From NCBI GenBank assembly GCA_007570785.1, contig ML664157.1, positions 7,830,074 to 7,894,073 of the forward strand: 64,000 bases of DNA, read 5' to 3'. Below, one piece after another: positions 54,302 to 64,000 of this stretch (position 1 is the stretch's first letter; every line of letters begins with the position of its first letter). The translations under genes were made by a program, and so were the position numbers. The stretch comes from Antilocapra americana. Lineage: Eukaryota; Chordata; Mammalia; Artiodactyla; Antilocapridae. The notes under the pieces were generated by a model. The model was not told where the DNA came from. It worked only from the letters and a program-made list of their open reading frames with translations, and searched no databases.

Positions 54302-54472
54302 TCATGTCCAACTCTTTGTGACCCCATGGACTGTAAACTGCCACCTCCTCTCCAGGCAAGAATACTAGAGTGGGTTGCAATTTTCTCCCCCAGGGGATCT
54401 TCCTGACCCAGGGATTGAACCTGCACTCCTGCATTGGTGGGCAGATTCTTTACCACTGAGCCGCCTGGGAAT
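54292..54472 (-). mobile_element. Bov-tA SINE inside L1
   Basis: Antisense: 'cttagtcatgtccaactctt', 'caggggatcttcctgaccca', 'gattctttaccactgagccg'. L1 continues on both sides; a short candidate duplication 'gggaata' flanks it. Confidence 0.9.
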
Positions 54473-55642
54473 ACTAACGACCATATATGACAAATCCACA
54501 ACTAAGAGCATACTCAGTGGTGAAAAGCTGGGAAAGAATTTTCTCTAAGATCAGAAACAAGACAAGGGTGCCCACTATTACCACTGTTATTCAACATAGT
54601 ATTAGAAGTTCTAGCCATAGCAATCAGAGAAAAAATAAAAGGAATCCAAATTGGAAATAAAGAAGTAAAACTGTAGCTATTTGTAGATGACATGATACTA
54701 TATAGAGAAGACAGAGAGATAGCCAATAGGCACATGAATATATGCTCAGCATCACTAATCATCAGAGAAATGAAAACCAAAACTACAATGACCTAACACC
54801 AGTCAGAATGGTTATTATCAAAGGCCCCAAAATAATAAATGCTGGAGAGGATATGGAGAAAAGAGCACCTTCTTGCACTGATGGTGGGAATGTACATTGG
54901 TACAACCATTATGCAGAACAGTATGGAGGTTCCCTAAAAAATTAAAACTAGAATTACTAGAAATACGATCCAGCAATCCCACTGCTGGGCATAAATCCAA
55001 GAGACAAAAATTCTAATTCAAAAAGATACATGCACCCCAATGTTCACAGCAGCACTATTTATAACAACCAAGATGTAGAAGCAACATACATGTCTATTGA
55101 CAAATGAATAAAGAAAATGTGGTGTGTGTGTGTGTGTTTATAAACAATGGAATATTACTCAGCCATAAAAAGGATGAAAAAATGCCATTTGCAGCAACAT
55201 GGTTGGACCTAGATTTAAAGTGAAGCCAGCCAAAGTCAAGTATCATGTGATATCACTTAAGGGTGGTATGTAAAAAATGATACAGATGAACTTATTTACA
55301 AAATACAAATAAATTCATAGACACTGGAAAAAACATATGGTCACCAAAGAGGAGAAAGGGGCTAGGAATACACTAGGGGGTTGGGATTAACAGATAGATA
55401 CATACATATAAAATAGATGAACAGCAAGGGCCTGCTATACAGGACAGGGAACTATAGTCAATAACTTATAATAACCTATAATAGAAAATAATATGAAAAA
55501 TGTATATATGGATTTAACTAAATCACTTTTCTACATGCCTGAAACTAACACAACATTGTAGATTAATTATATTTCAATTAAAAAATAAAGCAAAATTGCT
55601 TAAGATTTCACTTGAAAAAAATGCTAGATAATTTAACACAAA

Positions 55643-55831
55643 GTGAAAGTCCCTCAGTCATGTCTGTTTCTTTGCAACCCTATGGACTATACAGTCCTTT
55701 GAATTCTCCAGGCCAGAATACTGTGTGGATAGCCTTTCTCTTCTCCAGGGGATCTTCCCATCCCAGGGATCGAACCCAGGTCTCCCACGTTGCAGGTGGA
55801 TTCTTTACCAGTTGAGCCACCAGGAAAGCCC
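55643..55831 (-). mobile_element. Bov-tA SINE with 13-bp target duplication
   Basis: 'gtgaaagtccctcagtcatg' to 'gagccaccaggaaagccc'. 'aatttaacacaaa' (55630-55642) and 'aatttgacacaaa' (55832-55844) flank it with one mismatch. Confidence 0.94.
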
Positions 55832-55850
55832 AATTTGACACAAATCACAA

Positions 55851-55993
55851 AATGCTTCTTTTCTTTTAAAATAAAGGCAGATGGATTCTTTATATTTGCC
55901 ATGTGACTTGGAATTTGTCACACACAAAAAATTCCAAGTCACATGGAAAATATAAAGAAGCCTCTGTCTTTATTTTAAAGGAAAAGCAGCATT
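55851..55993. repeat. Long imperfect inverted repeat (about 65-bp arms, 12-base loop)
   Basis: Left arm 55851-55916, right arm 55929-55993, spacer 55917-55928 ('gtcacacacaaa'). The inner 18 bp ('aaattccaagtcacatgg' and complement) pair perfectly, then 'aaatataaagaa' pairs after one mismatch, and after a small internal loop 'ctttattttaaa' and 'agcatt' pair again. It does not match a family that I know, has no TIR-TSD layout, and begins just outside a SINE target duplication. Confidence 0.88.
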
Positions 55994-57156
55994 CATTAAA
56001 GACTGTTCAGAAGAAATGAAGAATAAGGCCAATCAGAATATGAAATTCTCAAAAAACAGAACAATGGGAAAATGCATTTGATTTTTCTAGAATGTTCTTT
56101 TTATATTCACTGCCAAATAACAACCTTGATTATTTTTCAGAAGTCAAATACCTGCTAAGTATTATAAATATACTATAACATTTACTTTTCACGTTGTATG
56201 CAAATACTTTTTAATTCTTATCTCTTAAAATCCTGCAAACTACCTACCCACACAGGTCTTCTACCATATTTTAAACACACATCTGAATTTGTCAGCCGGA
56301 TGTGCTGTAACTCTGACTGCCAAGTTCATCTGATGACACAAACAGGATTTGGATCAGCTACCCAATTTAGATTTTGAAATTTATATGATATCTGCCCTGA
56401 GTAGAACCTCAAACATCAGTGTTTTATTACTCAAAGGATTTTCAGTAATAACTATCAAAATATTTGAGTGTATAGACATACTACCAGTATACAAATTTTC
56501 CTTTGCCTTTAAATATAGTAATATTATAATGTATACTGCTTCAAGTCAGCTTTACCTTTAAATGTTAGGTTCATATTTTTCATCTCTTGATTCAATTACT
56601 TAGAAGATAGCCTTAAGGAAGCAGATGGTAAGTGGATGAGCAAAGACCTGAATTGTGATTTCTTAATTATTTAGCTACCTAAGCCCTAGAGATTAGTTGG
56701 TAAAGTGGCCTTTCCCCAGCCAAGAGACAATATATCTAAATTTTTCCAAAGATGCTGATACTAATGATCATCTTCACTATACAACTATATTTAAACAGAG
56801 CACATATTTCAGGAATAATAATCAGGGCTTTTTGATAAATAAAGTTTTTTTGGAAATAAGACATTATGTTTCCACCATAGAAAAATTTGAGAGTACTGGG
56901 AAAGTCAGATATAATGACATAATCTTGGAATAAAACTTAACACTTAAGTCAATCACATTCCCAGATGACTCAAGCTGCCTGTTTATACCATAAATGTATG
57001 GTATATGAATTTATACAAGTGAAGCTGAATTAAGGAAATAGAAAAGTGTCATAAGATTCTTGCTTTGACAGTGAAAAAATTAGATTATATGAAACTGTTA
57101 AATTCGACTCTTTTGATTTTCAAAATGCAAATTTCATGATGTTCATCCCAGAATTA
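55994..57156. other. Unassigned AT-rich DNA
   Basis: Short frames (56349-56561, 56697-56933) show no recognisable domain. Confidence 0.45.
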
Positions 57157-57395
57157 ATAGCTAATATCCATTAAGCACAAATGATTTTATGTACATTCAA
57201 TCACTTAATCTTCATAGCCATACAGTGTGGTAGGTATAATACCTACCACAACATTTTACGGAAGACAAAAGAAAAAAAATCCAAAGGGGTTCAGGAATAT
57301 CCTTTTAGTCATACATACAGTATTTCTTAGAGCTGAATTTAGAACCCAGGTGCTGTAACTCTGATACCAAAGCTCTGAATCCCTGGGCTACACTT
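57157..57395 (-). repeat. MIR SINE, nearly complete
   Basis: Antisense: 'tcaatcacttaatcttcatag', 'ggtaggtataatacctacca', 'gaatttagaacccaggtgct'. Confidence 0.75.
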
Positions 57396-57529
57396 ACTTT
57401 GTATTTAGTCCACAGAATATAAGTTAATTAAATTCACTTTAGTTCAGAGTTGGAACTCTGAATTACAATATATTCCAAATGTCTATCCATTGGGCAAAAT
57501 GTATAGCTGAATTGCAGATTGATTCATTA

Positions 57530-58010
57530 CTTCCTCCTAGACAGATCCACCTGGATACCGTGCAGACTTCTTCTATTCAATATCACTAAAAGAAACCTTA
57601 TCATCTTCCCTCACACTTTCCAGTGGCTCATGCCAAAATCCTGGGTATTGTCTTAGATTCTTTCTCCATTTCTAGTTAAATCATTTACCATGTTCAGTCA
57701 TTGCTATCTCCTGTTTTGTTTTCACACATACTGTCTTCCCTCCACCATCTCTATAAAAGTCCCTCATCTGGACAATTATATTTGACTCATATTGTCCCAT
57801 TTTTGCCAATGATTCATCTCCCTTAAGTTCATCAGTTATAAGGTAGATTTTTGAACATTCACATCTTAGGTTATTTCTCCCTCCTTTTCTGCTGGAGCAC
57901 ACTTATATGAAACACATATCATGCTGTTATACAACTTTTTATTGATTTTTCCCTGTCCCTACTAGTTTCAGGTCCACAAGCATTAGCTCGTATCTTGTAG
58001 TTACATTAAT
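57530..58010 (+). mobile_element. L2 LINE fragment
   Basis: Sense L2 motifs: 'accttatcatcttccctcac', 'tggctcatgccaaaatcctg', 'ggtattgtcttagattcttt', 'tcatctggacaattatattt'. Corresponds to the region antisense in the 39.8-41.6 kb copy. Confidence 0.68.
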
Positions 58011-58732
58011 ATTCCATAATGCCACGTTATACAAGTGTGAAATTTAATAATAATCCTTTATTGCAATTGAGATGTTTACCAACTACATACATTTTTTTAA
58101 CCTCAGCATCTTAGATTATTTGCTTATTCATTACTTTAAAACTAGTCTAGGTCATTTGCAGGCACAGCATGTGAAATAAACCACTGAGTACCAAATGTCT
58201 GGTGTTGGTGGGGAAGGGATTAAAGAGAGAGGAAACTGATCTGATTTTCTGGGAACATGTACAAAACCAGAGATTTTACCCATGGGTAGCCCAATTCTAC
58301 TAGACAAGGAATACAAAATGACTCTTCTTCCTCCATAATAATTTAGAACTGGTACATACATACCACATTTGCATCCTCTTTGCCCTCAATGGTTGTGAAT
58401 ATCATATCTGTGCTTCTTTTGACCATATGGCAAAGCATTCAGTTATCCTTCCCATCATCCTGGTTTGCACAACATGCCTTCATTTGGTTGAACTTAAGGG
58501 AATCCTGCAAGGCTTGCCCTTGTCGTGACATACACTTGGGAGTTGAGACCAAGGGCCAATACATGCAAGGCTTCTATCATCTCCTACATCACTAGTCCTT
58601 CAGCTTGCCCAAAGATAGAGGACGAGGGAAAGTATGCTTGCTGACCAACAGCTAACTCCCATGTTTTTTCTCTGACTGACTTCCCTACCCTTCATGTAGC
58701 AAACTGTATTTAGCCTCAAGAACATTAAGGGG
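58011..58732. other. Unassigned DNA
   Basis: No repeat or exon supported; the frame at 58380-58595 has no known domain. Confidence 0.4.
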
Positions 58733-58950
58733 CTTCCCAGGTGGTGCTAGAGGTAAAGAATCTGTACGCAGTGCATGAGACTTAAGAGATGAATTCTATC
58801 CCTGGGTTGGGAAGGTCACTTGAAGGAAGGGATGACTACCCACTCTAGTATTCTTCCCTGGAGAATCCCACGGACAGAGGAGGCTGGCAGGCTACAGTCC
58901 ATAGGGTTGCAAAGAGTTGGGCACAACTGAAATGACTTAGCACACACAGG
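58733..58950 (+). mobile_element. Bov-tA SINE
   Basis: 'ggggcttcccaggtggtgct' head, 'gaattctatccctgggttgg', 'gttgcaaagagttgggcaca' end. 'acattaa' at both sides is a candidate target duplication. Confidence 0.9.
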
Positions 58951-59851
58951 GACATTAAAACAGGGCTTTATTGATTATATATCCTTCTAGACTATTTTGT
59001 CTCATGCTTTGCCCTGGGCTTTTTAGTTTCAAAAATCAAGAATTTGCCTCGCCAGCTATTTCTGCTGTATCATACCTTCCGAGAGGAGAACAAGTACCAA
59101 TTGTTCTTACTTCTTATTACTGCTTGAAAAAGGAAAGGTATAGACGTATAGGAAAAAAATAGGAGTTGCTACATCAAAATATTTTTGCATTTACTTTCCA
59201 TTTTTCAAATTTGTTTTAATTTTAATCTTATTTAATCATTACTGTAGGGAAAACTCAGTTCTATTAATTAGGGCTAATATTTTTAATAATGGTAAAACAT
59301 TGAAAGGATAAATTTTAAAACATTCAGCATCCTCCAATTCTACCGTAGGAATCACACGGTACTTTGAATAGCCTTTCTACATGAGGTTCAGTCTTTCTAA
59401 AAAATGTTTTTGTCTAATAATCACTTATAATTATAACACCAATAAATCAGGCTGTATAGCTGCCTAAATTTATATATGTTTTAATTATGTTTTCTTACTC
59501 ATTTGCTCCAACACATTAAATCTAGTTTCATCATTAGTTTCGAAATGTGTGACTTTTAAATTAATGAGAACTTTAATTTTACTATGATGTAGAATAAAAT
59601 GTAAAATGAAGAGAAGCCAAAAATATTTATGTTTTTGTGGGTCATTAAGTTTATTTTGAAGTTTTAGGTTTTCTTAAAACACACATCTGCAAAGTTTAAG
59701 GAGTTCAAACAGGAAAAAAAGAAAAAAAAAACAGCAAAATGTCTAACAAGTGCTAAATCATTTCTTCAATCAGCTATCCAGGACACTTAGCGTAGTTTTA
59801 CACTTGTCATTTTTAGCCATGATTATTGAAAAACAAATTATTTCCCAGATA
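58951..59851. other. Unassigned AT-rich DNA
   Basis: No supported feature; short A-rich tracts at 59717-59733. Confidence 0.42.
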
Positions 59852-61383
59852 ATCATGATGGTGTGATCACTCACCTAGAGCCAGACATCCTGGAATGTGA
59901 AGTCAAGTGCACCTTAGGAAGCATCACTATGAACAAAGCTAGTGGAGGTGATAGAATTCCAGTTGAGCTATTTCAAATCCTGAAAGATAATGCTGCAAAA
60001 GCGCTGCACTTAATATGCCAGCAAATTTGGAAAACTCAGTAGTGGCCACAGGACTGGAAAATGTCAGTTTTCATTCCAATCCCAAAGAAAGGCAATGCCA
60101 AAGAATCCTCAAACTACCGCACAATTGCACTCATCTCACACACTAGTAAAGTGATGCTTAAAATTTTCCAAGCCAAGCTTCAGCAATACATGAACCGTGA
60201 ACTTCCAGATGTTCAAGCTGGTTTCAGAAAAGGCTGAGGAACCAGAGGTCAAATTGCCAACATCTGCTGGATCATCGAAAAAGCAAGAGAGTTCCAGAGA
60301 AACATCTATTTTTGCTTTATTGACTATGCCAAAGCCTTTGACTCTGTGGATCACAATAAACTATGGAAAATTCTGAAAGAGATGGGAATACCAGACCACC
60401 TGACCTGGCTCTTGAGAAACCTGTATGCAGGTTAGGAGGCAACAGTTAGAACTGGACATGGAACAACAGACTGGTTCCAAATAGGGAAAGGTGCACGTCA
60501 AGGCTGTATATTGTCACTGTGCTTTTTTAACTTCTATGGAGTGTGCATCATGAGAAACGCTCGGCTGGAAGAAGCACAAGCTGGAATCAAGTTTGCTGGG
60601 GGAAATATCAATAACCTCATATATGCAGATGACACCATCCTTATGGCAGAAAATGAATAAGAACTAAAGAGCTTCTTGATGAAAGTGAAAGAGAAGAGTG
60701 AAAGAGTTGGCTTAAAGCTCAACATTCAGAAAACTAAGACCATGGCATCTGGTCCCATCACTTCATGGCAAATAGATGGGGAAACAGTGCTGACTTTATT
60801 TTTCTGGGCTCCAAAATCACTGCAGATGGTGATTGCAGCCATGAAATTAAAAGATACTTACTCCTTGGAAGGAAAGCTATGACCAACCTAGATAGCATAT
60901 TAAAAAGCAGAGACATTACTTTGTTAAAAAGGTCTGTCTAGTCAAGGCTATGGTTTTTCCAATGGTCATGTATGGATGTGAGATTTGAACTATAAAGAAA
61001 GCTGAGCTCTGAAGAATTGATGTTTTTGAACTGTGGTGTTGGAGAAGACTCTTGAGAGCCCCTTGGACTGCAAGGAGATCCAACTAGTCCATCCTAAAGG
61101 AGATCAGTCCTGGCTGTTCATTGGAAGGACTCATGTTGAAGCTGAAACTTCAATACTTCAGCCACCTCATGGAAAGAGCTGACTCATTTGAAAAGACCAT
61201 GATGCTGGAAAAGCTGAGGGTAGGAGGAGAAGGGGACGACAGAGGATGAGATGGTTAGATAGCATCACTGACTCAATGGACATGGGTTTGGGTGGACTCC
61301 GGGAGTTGGTGATGGACAGGGAAGCCTGGCGTGCTGCGGTTCATGGGGTCGCAAAGAGTTGAACATGACTGAGTGACTGAATT
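59852..61383 (+). mobile_element. BovB LINE, 5'-truncated
   Basis: Begins at 'ccagataatcatgatggtgt' (start of the RT region) and runs to the family 3' end ('gagtgactgaattgattac'). About 1.5 kb. Closest to family consensus of the BovB copies by eye. A clear target duplication is not visible. Confidence 0.92.
59865..60882 (+). pseudogene. BovB reverse-transcriptase pseudogene
   Basis: RT fingers ('TNKASGGD' region), 'LIDYAKAFDSVDHNKLW' region around 60320-60365, and the catalytic 'NNLIYADDTILMAE' near 60610-60650, which is intact. Stops at about 60038 (TAG), 60236 (TGA), 60434 (TAG) and 60658 (TAA) break it into pieces; the last piece is 60676-60882. Confidence 0.83.
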
Positions 61384-61621
61384 GATTACAATACTTCCCT
61401 CAGAGGATTGTTACAAGGATTAATTGAGATAGAACAGAGTCTGACACGTGATAAATTCTTGAATGCATAGTAAATATGGTTCTGGTAGCACCCTGGGAGG
61501 AAATCATCAGAAAAAGTCAGAACTATCTCTGAGACTATATAGAAAGAGAGACCTTCTAGACTTAGAGGCTCATTGTAGGGAATTACAATGTGCATGGCTT
61601 TAATGGGAGGGAGAGGCAGTA

Positions 61622-61837
61622 TGGGGTCCCCTGGTGACTCAGGAGGTAAAGAATCTGCCTTCAGTGTGAAAGACCCGAGTTTAATCCCTGGGTTGGGAAG
61701 ATCCCCTGGAGAAGGGAACTGGCTACCCTTTCCTGTATTCTTGCCTGGAGCATCCCATGTACAGAGGAGCCTGGTGGGCTACAGTCCATGGGGTGGCAAA
61801 GAGTCCGACATGCCTGAAGCACACACCTACATACAAG
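61622..61837 (+). mobile_element. Bov-tA SINE
   Basis: 'gtcccctggtgactcaggag' head, 'tttaatccctgggttgggaa', 'ccgacatgcctgaagcacac'. Frames on both strands (61588-61872, 61661-61981) are SINE translation. Confidence 0.9.
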
Positions 61838-63021
61838 AGGTAGTGCAGGTTGCTCAGAATCTAACAGGATGAAGAAAGGCACAGTACACACAAGTCCTTT
61901 GGCTGCTGCAGAGCAGCCCAGGCATGCAACGCATGGGTGACCTCCAAAAAGTAGAGATGTAGATGTAAGAGAAGTCACCATAGGAAGAGAAAAAAAACAG
62001 ATAAAGGGGAAATAAACCTATAGAAAATTTCAGGAAGGGCAGCAAAGCCCTAAATAATGAGTCAGATACTGAGTGAAAGTTTCTAGCTGAGTGCATCCTC
62101 CTGCAAAACCAGAAATAGATCAAGAGCAGCCACCCAAACATTGTCAAAGTCACACTGAACTGCTAGAATTCACTTAGACTTAGTTGTCAAAATTAAATTA
62201 GATATAGCACTTTCTTTTAAACACATATTGCATATTGTATAATTATAATACTTGGTTATTCCTAAGCACACATTTATTTTTCTAATTCAACTTTCAGTTA
62301 AAAATCCTAAGAATTGGTTGTATTTTTGCAAACCATCTGATAAAATATGAGATAAATATATCAGATGAGGTTAATCTCATTTCTGAACCAATTCAGAATA
62401 AAATTTGAGAGGGAGGGATGTTCAGAATTGAAATCATGGATAGCAATAGTAGTGACATAAATATATTGAGATGTTTGTATTAATATATGAAAGCTTTCAT
62501 ATTTTAAAAATTATCTGAGAATGATTTACCTTCATTGTGACTGTGTTAAATATTACAAGTCATTTAATAAATGATGAAATATAATAAGTTATTATGTTAT
62601 TATTTGGGGGTCATTAGTTAGTGCATTTAAGATCACAGTCATTTTGGAGGCAAACAGTAGGGAACTTCATAAATTAGGGTCCTTAAATTGTATTTCCATG
62701 AAGCATGTGGAGAATGATAAATTGAAGACCATCCCACCCACATACAATGATGTATCACCTTCTCATTTTCTGCCTCCCTGTTTTCACAAGTCTTCCACCT
62801 CATTTTCTCTTCATGCTGTCTGATTCTCTTATTTTTCCCTGATATCATCACTGTATATTTATTCTTTTTCTTTCTAAAAGGGAACACTAAAGAGAAAAAA
62901 AAATGGCAAATGTAACAGGAAGAATTAATCTGCTTTGTTTAACTATATCCTAAAAATGTAAAAGAAGAGCTTAATATTCAGCTTAAACTATTCACATTTT
63001 TGTTTTCTCTTTAGCACTCTT
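61838..63021. other. Unassigned AT-rich DNA
   Basis: No exon or repeat that I can support; the minus frames at 61854-62153 and 62639-62887 have no known domain. Confidence 0.42.
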
Positions 63022-63031
63022 TATACATGTA

Positions 63032-63278
63032 ACTGAAGCTCTAACACTTTGGCCACCTGATGTGAAGAAGTGACTCATTGGAAAAGACCCTGATGCTGGG
63101 AACGATTGAAGGCAGGAGAAGGGGATGACAGAGGACTAGATGGTTGGATGGCATCACTGACTCAATGGACTTGAGTTTGAGCAAGCTCCAGGAGTTGGTG
63201 ATGGACAGGGAAGCCTGGTGTGCTGCAGTCCATGGGGTCACAAAAAGTCGGACACAACTGAGTGACTTAACTGAACTG
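63032..63278 (+). mobile_element. BovB 3' end
   Basis: 'actgaagctctaacactttg' to 'gagtgacttaactgaactg'. Target duplication 'atacatgta' (63023-63031) and 'atacgtgta' (63279-63287) with one mismatch. Confidence 0.92.
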
Positions 63279-63509
63279 ATACGTGTATCTGACTTTTTGT
63301 GATTATTTTTAAAAATTTTAATATCTTGCTTTTTAGCAGGATGACCCTTGTGGCAAGGTAGAATCTACCTAACTTTTTTTATACCCTTGGCACCCACCAC
63401 AGTGCCTCCATGTGGTAGGCATTATCAACATGTGTGGACAGAAAAATTTCTTAGATATGGATTAATCACTCATCCATCCATTTAACTTCAGAATGAAAGA
63501 CACTGGTCA

Positions 63510-64000
63510 AGAGGTAGACTCAGCTGTGCACAAATTCTTACCCTTATGGATCTTACACTCTAGAAGGGGATATAGACAAGAACTATTAAAGAGATAATTA
63601 TAAGATACAATTTAAGGTACTGATGAGTGCTATAAATAAAAAATGGATAAAAATAATAATGGGGGTGATAGGGAATGGGAATATTTTAGACAGAGTTGGT
63701 GTATGCAAACAAATGACAGGAAGATAAGAATGCAGAAACCAAAAGAAAGCATCTCATGGAAGGCCTTAGAAGTCTTGATCAGGACTTTATTTTGAGTTTA
63801 ATGAGGAGCTATTAGAGGGTCATAGAGGAATAATGTAATGTGATTTACATTTTAAACGAAGCACTTTGACTGTTATATAGTAGAGAAAGATGGGTATCAA
63901 GGAGCATGTTCAAGGCTTTGCCTCAGTATGGAAGAAGAAACAATAAGTAGTGAGATTTGAGCTCTGTTTAGAAGTAGAGATGATAGTATTTCAAGATTTG
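63510..64000 (-). mobile_element. L2 LINE, antisense, running off the window
   Basis: 'tggatcttacactctagaag', 'gatgagtgctataaataaaa', 'catggaaggccttagaagtc', 'taatgtgatttacattttaa' are in antisense L2 order. Continues past the right edge. Confidence 0.75.

Larger units (their letters stand above)
53641..55605 (+). mobile_element. L1 LINE with internal deletion and SINE insertion
   Basis: ORF2 upstream of and through the RT palm ('gaagaaatagaaaacatgaa', 'ccaatatcactgatgaatat', 'atagatgcagaaaaagcttt', 'gatgacatgatactatatag'), then near 54708 it jumps to the 3' part ('gccaataggcacatgaatat'), and on to the 3' end ('caacattgtagattaattat'). The intervening L1 is gone. A Bov-tA SINE sits at 54292-54472. 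Confidence 0.85.

Noticed and set aside
61588..61981. Overlapping 94- and 106-residue frames
   Set aside because: Both are translations of a Bov-tA SINE on opposite strands; such frames recur at every good copy.
1..64000. CRISPR array, operon, prophage or bacterial mobile island
   Set aside because: Base composition, SINEs and LINEs show vertebrate nuclear DNA; no regularly spaced repeats or bacterial gene layout.

Overview
This is mammalian nuclear DNA from a ruminant, most likely a bovid (cattle, sheep or goat type). The evidence is the repeat content: RTE-type BovB LINEs, tRNA-Glu-derived Bov-tA SINEs, BOV-A2 dimers, CHR-type artiodactyl SINEs, L1-BT 3' ends and ruminant mariner footprints, over a background of mammal-wide L2, MIR, hAT-Charlie, Tigger/MER44-like and MLT1-like relics. 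I found no convincing host protein-coding exon, tRNA or rRNA gene, CpG island or CRISPR array. The open reading frames are nearly all BovB or L1 reverse-transcriptase fragments, or chance. Two N bases (10502, 10507) mark unresolved sequence. Repeat family names are from memory of consensus patterns, not from a search.

Layout: 1-1.5 kb is mostly unassigned, with a probable MIR and a mariner footprint. 1.5-6.4 kb is one L1 hit by a BovB, a mariner, a Bov-tA SINE and a young L1 end. 7.5-9.3 kb holds an old L1M and an L1 with a 5' inversion. 10-14 kb has ancient repeats, several SINEs, a truncated U2 snRNA pseudogene and a perfect 14-bp-arm palindrome. 14.4-15.9 kb is a MER44-like DNA transposon split by an L1. 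16.7-18.95 kb is the 5' end of a class I endogenous retrovirus: LTR (itself split by an L1), tRNA-Pro-like primer site, leader and a short gag start. 19.6-22.95 kb is a nearly full-length dead BovB. 23-36 kb is the quietest part, with scattered MIR, L2, hAT and SINE fragments. 37-41.6 kb is dominated by antisense L2 relics carrying a SINE, a 5'-inverted BovB and an odd 116-bp insert. 42-51.2 kb is a pile of L1s with three BovBs and further nested insertions. 51-64 kb alternates L1M, an internally deleted L1, SINEs, L2, MIR and two more BovBs, plus a long unexplained inverted repeat at 55.85-55.99 kb.

Nothing here looks like a cooperating gene system. The content is a record of retrotransposition: L1 machinery mobilised the L1s and probably the U2 pseudogene; BovB machinery is thought to mobilise the Bov-tA and BOV-A SINEs, which share its 3' tail. 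The least ordinary items are the long inverted repeat near 55.9 kb, the locally copied SINE-L1 junction at 40.97-41.09 kb, the inverted BovB in an L2, and the retroviral remnant with its splice-acceptor-like sequence abutting the gag start codon.
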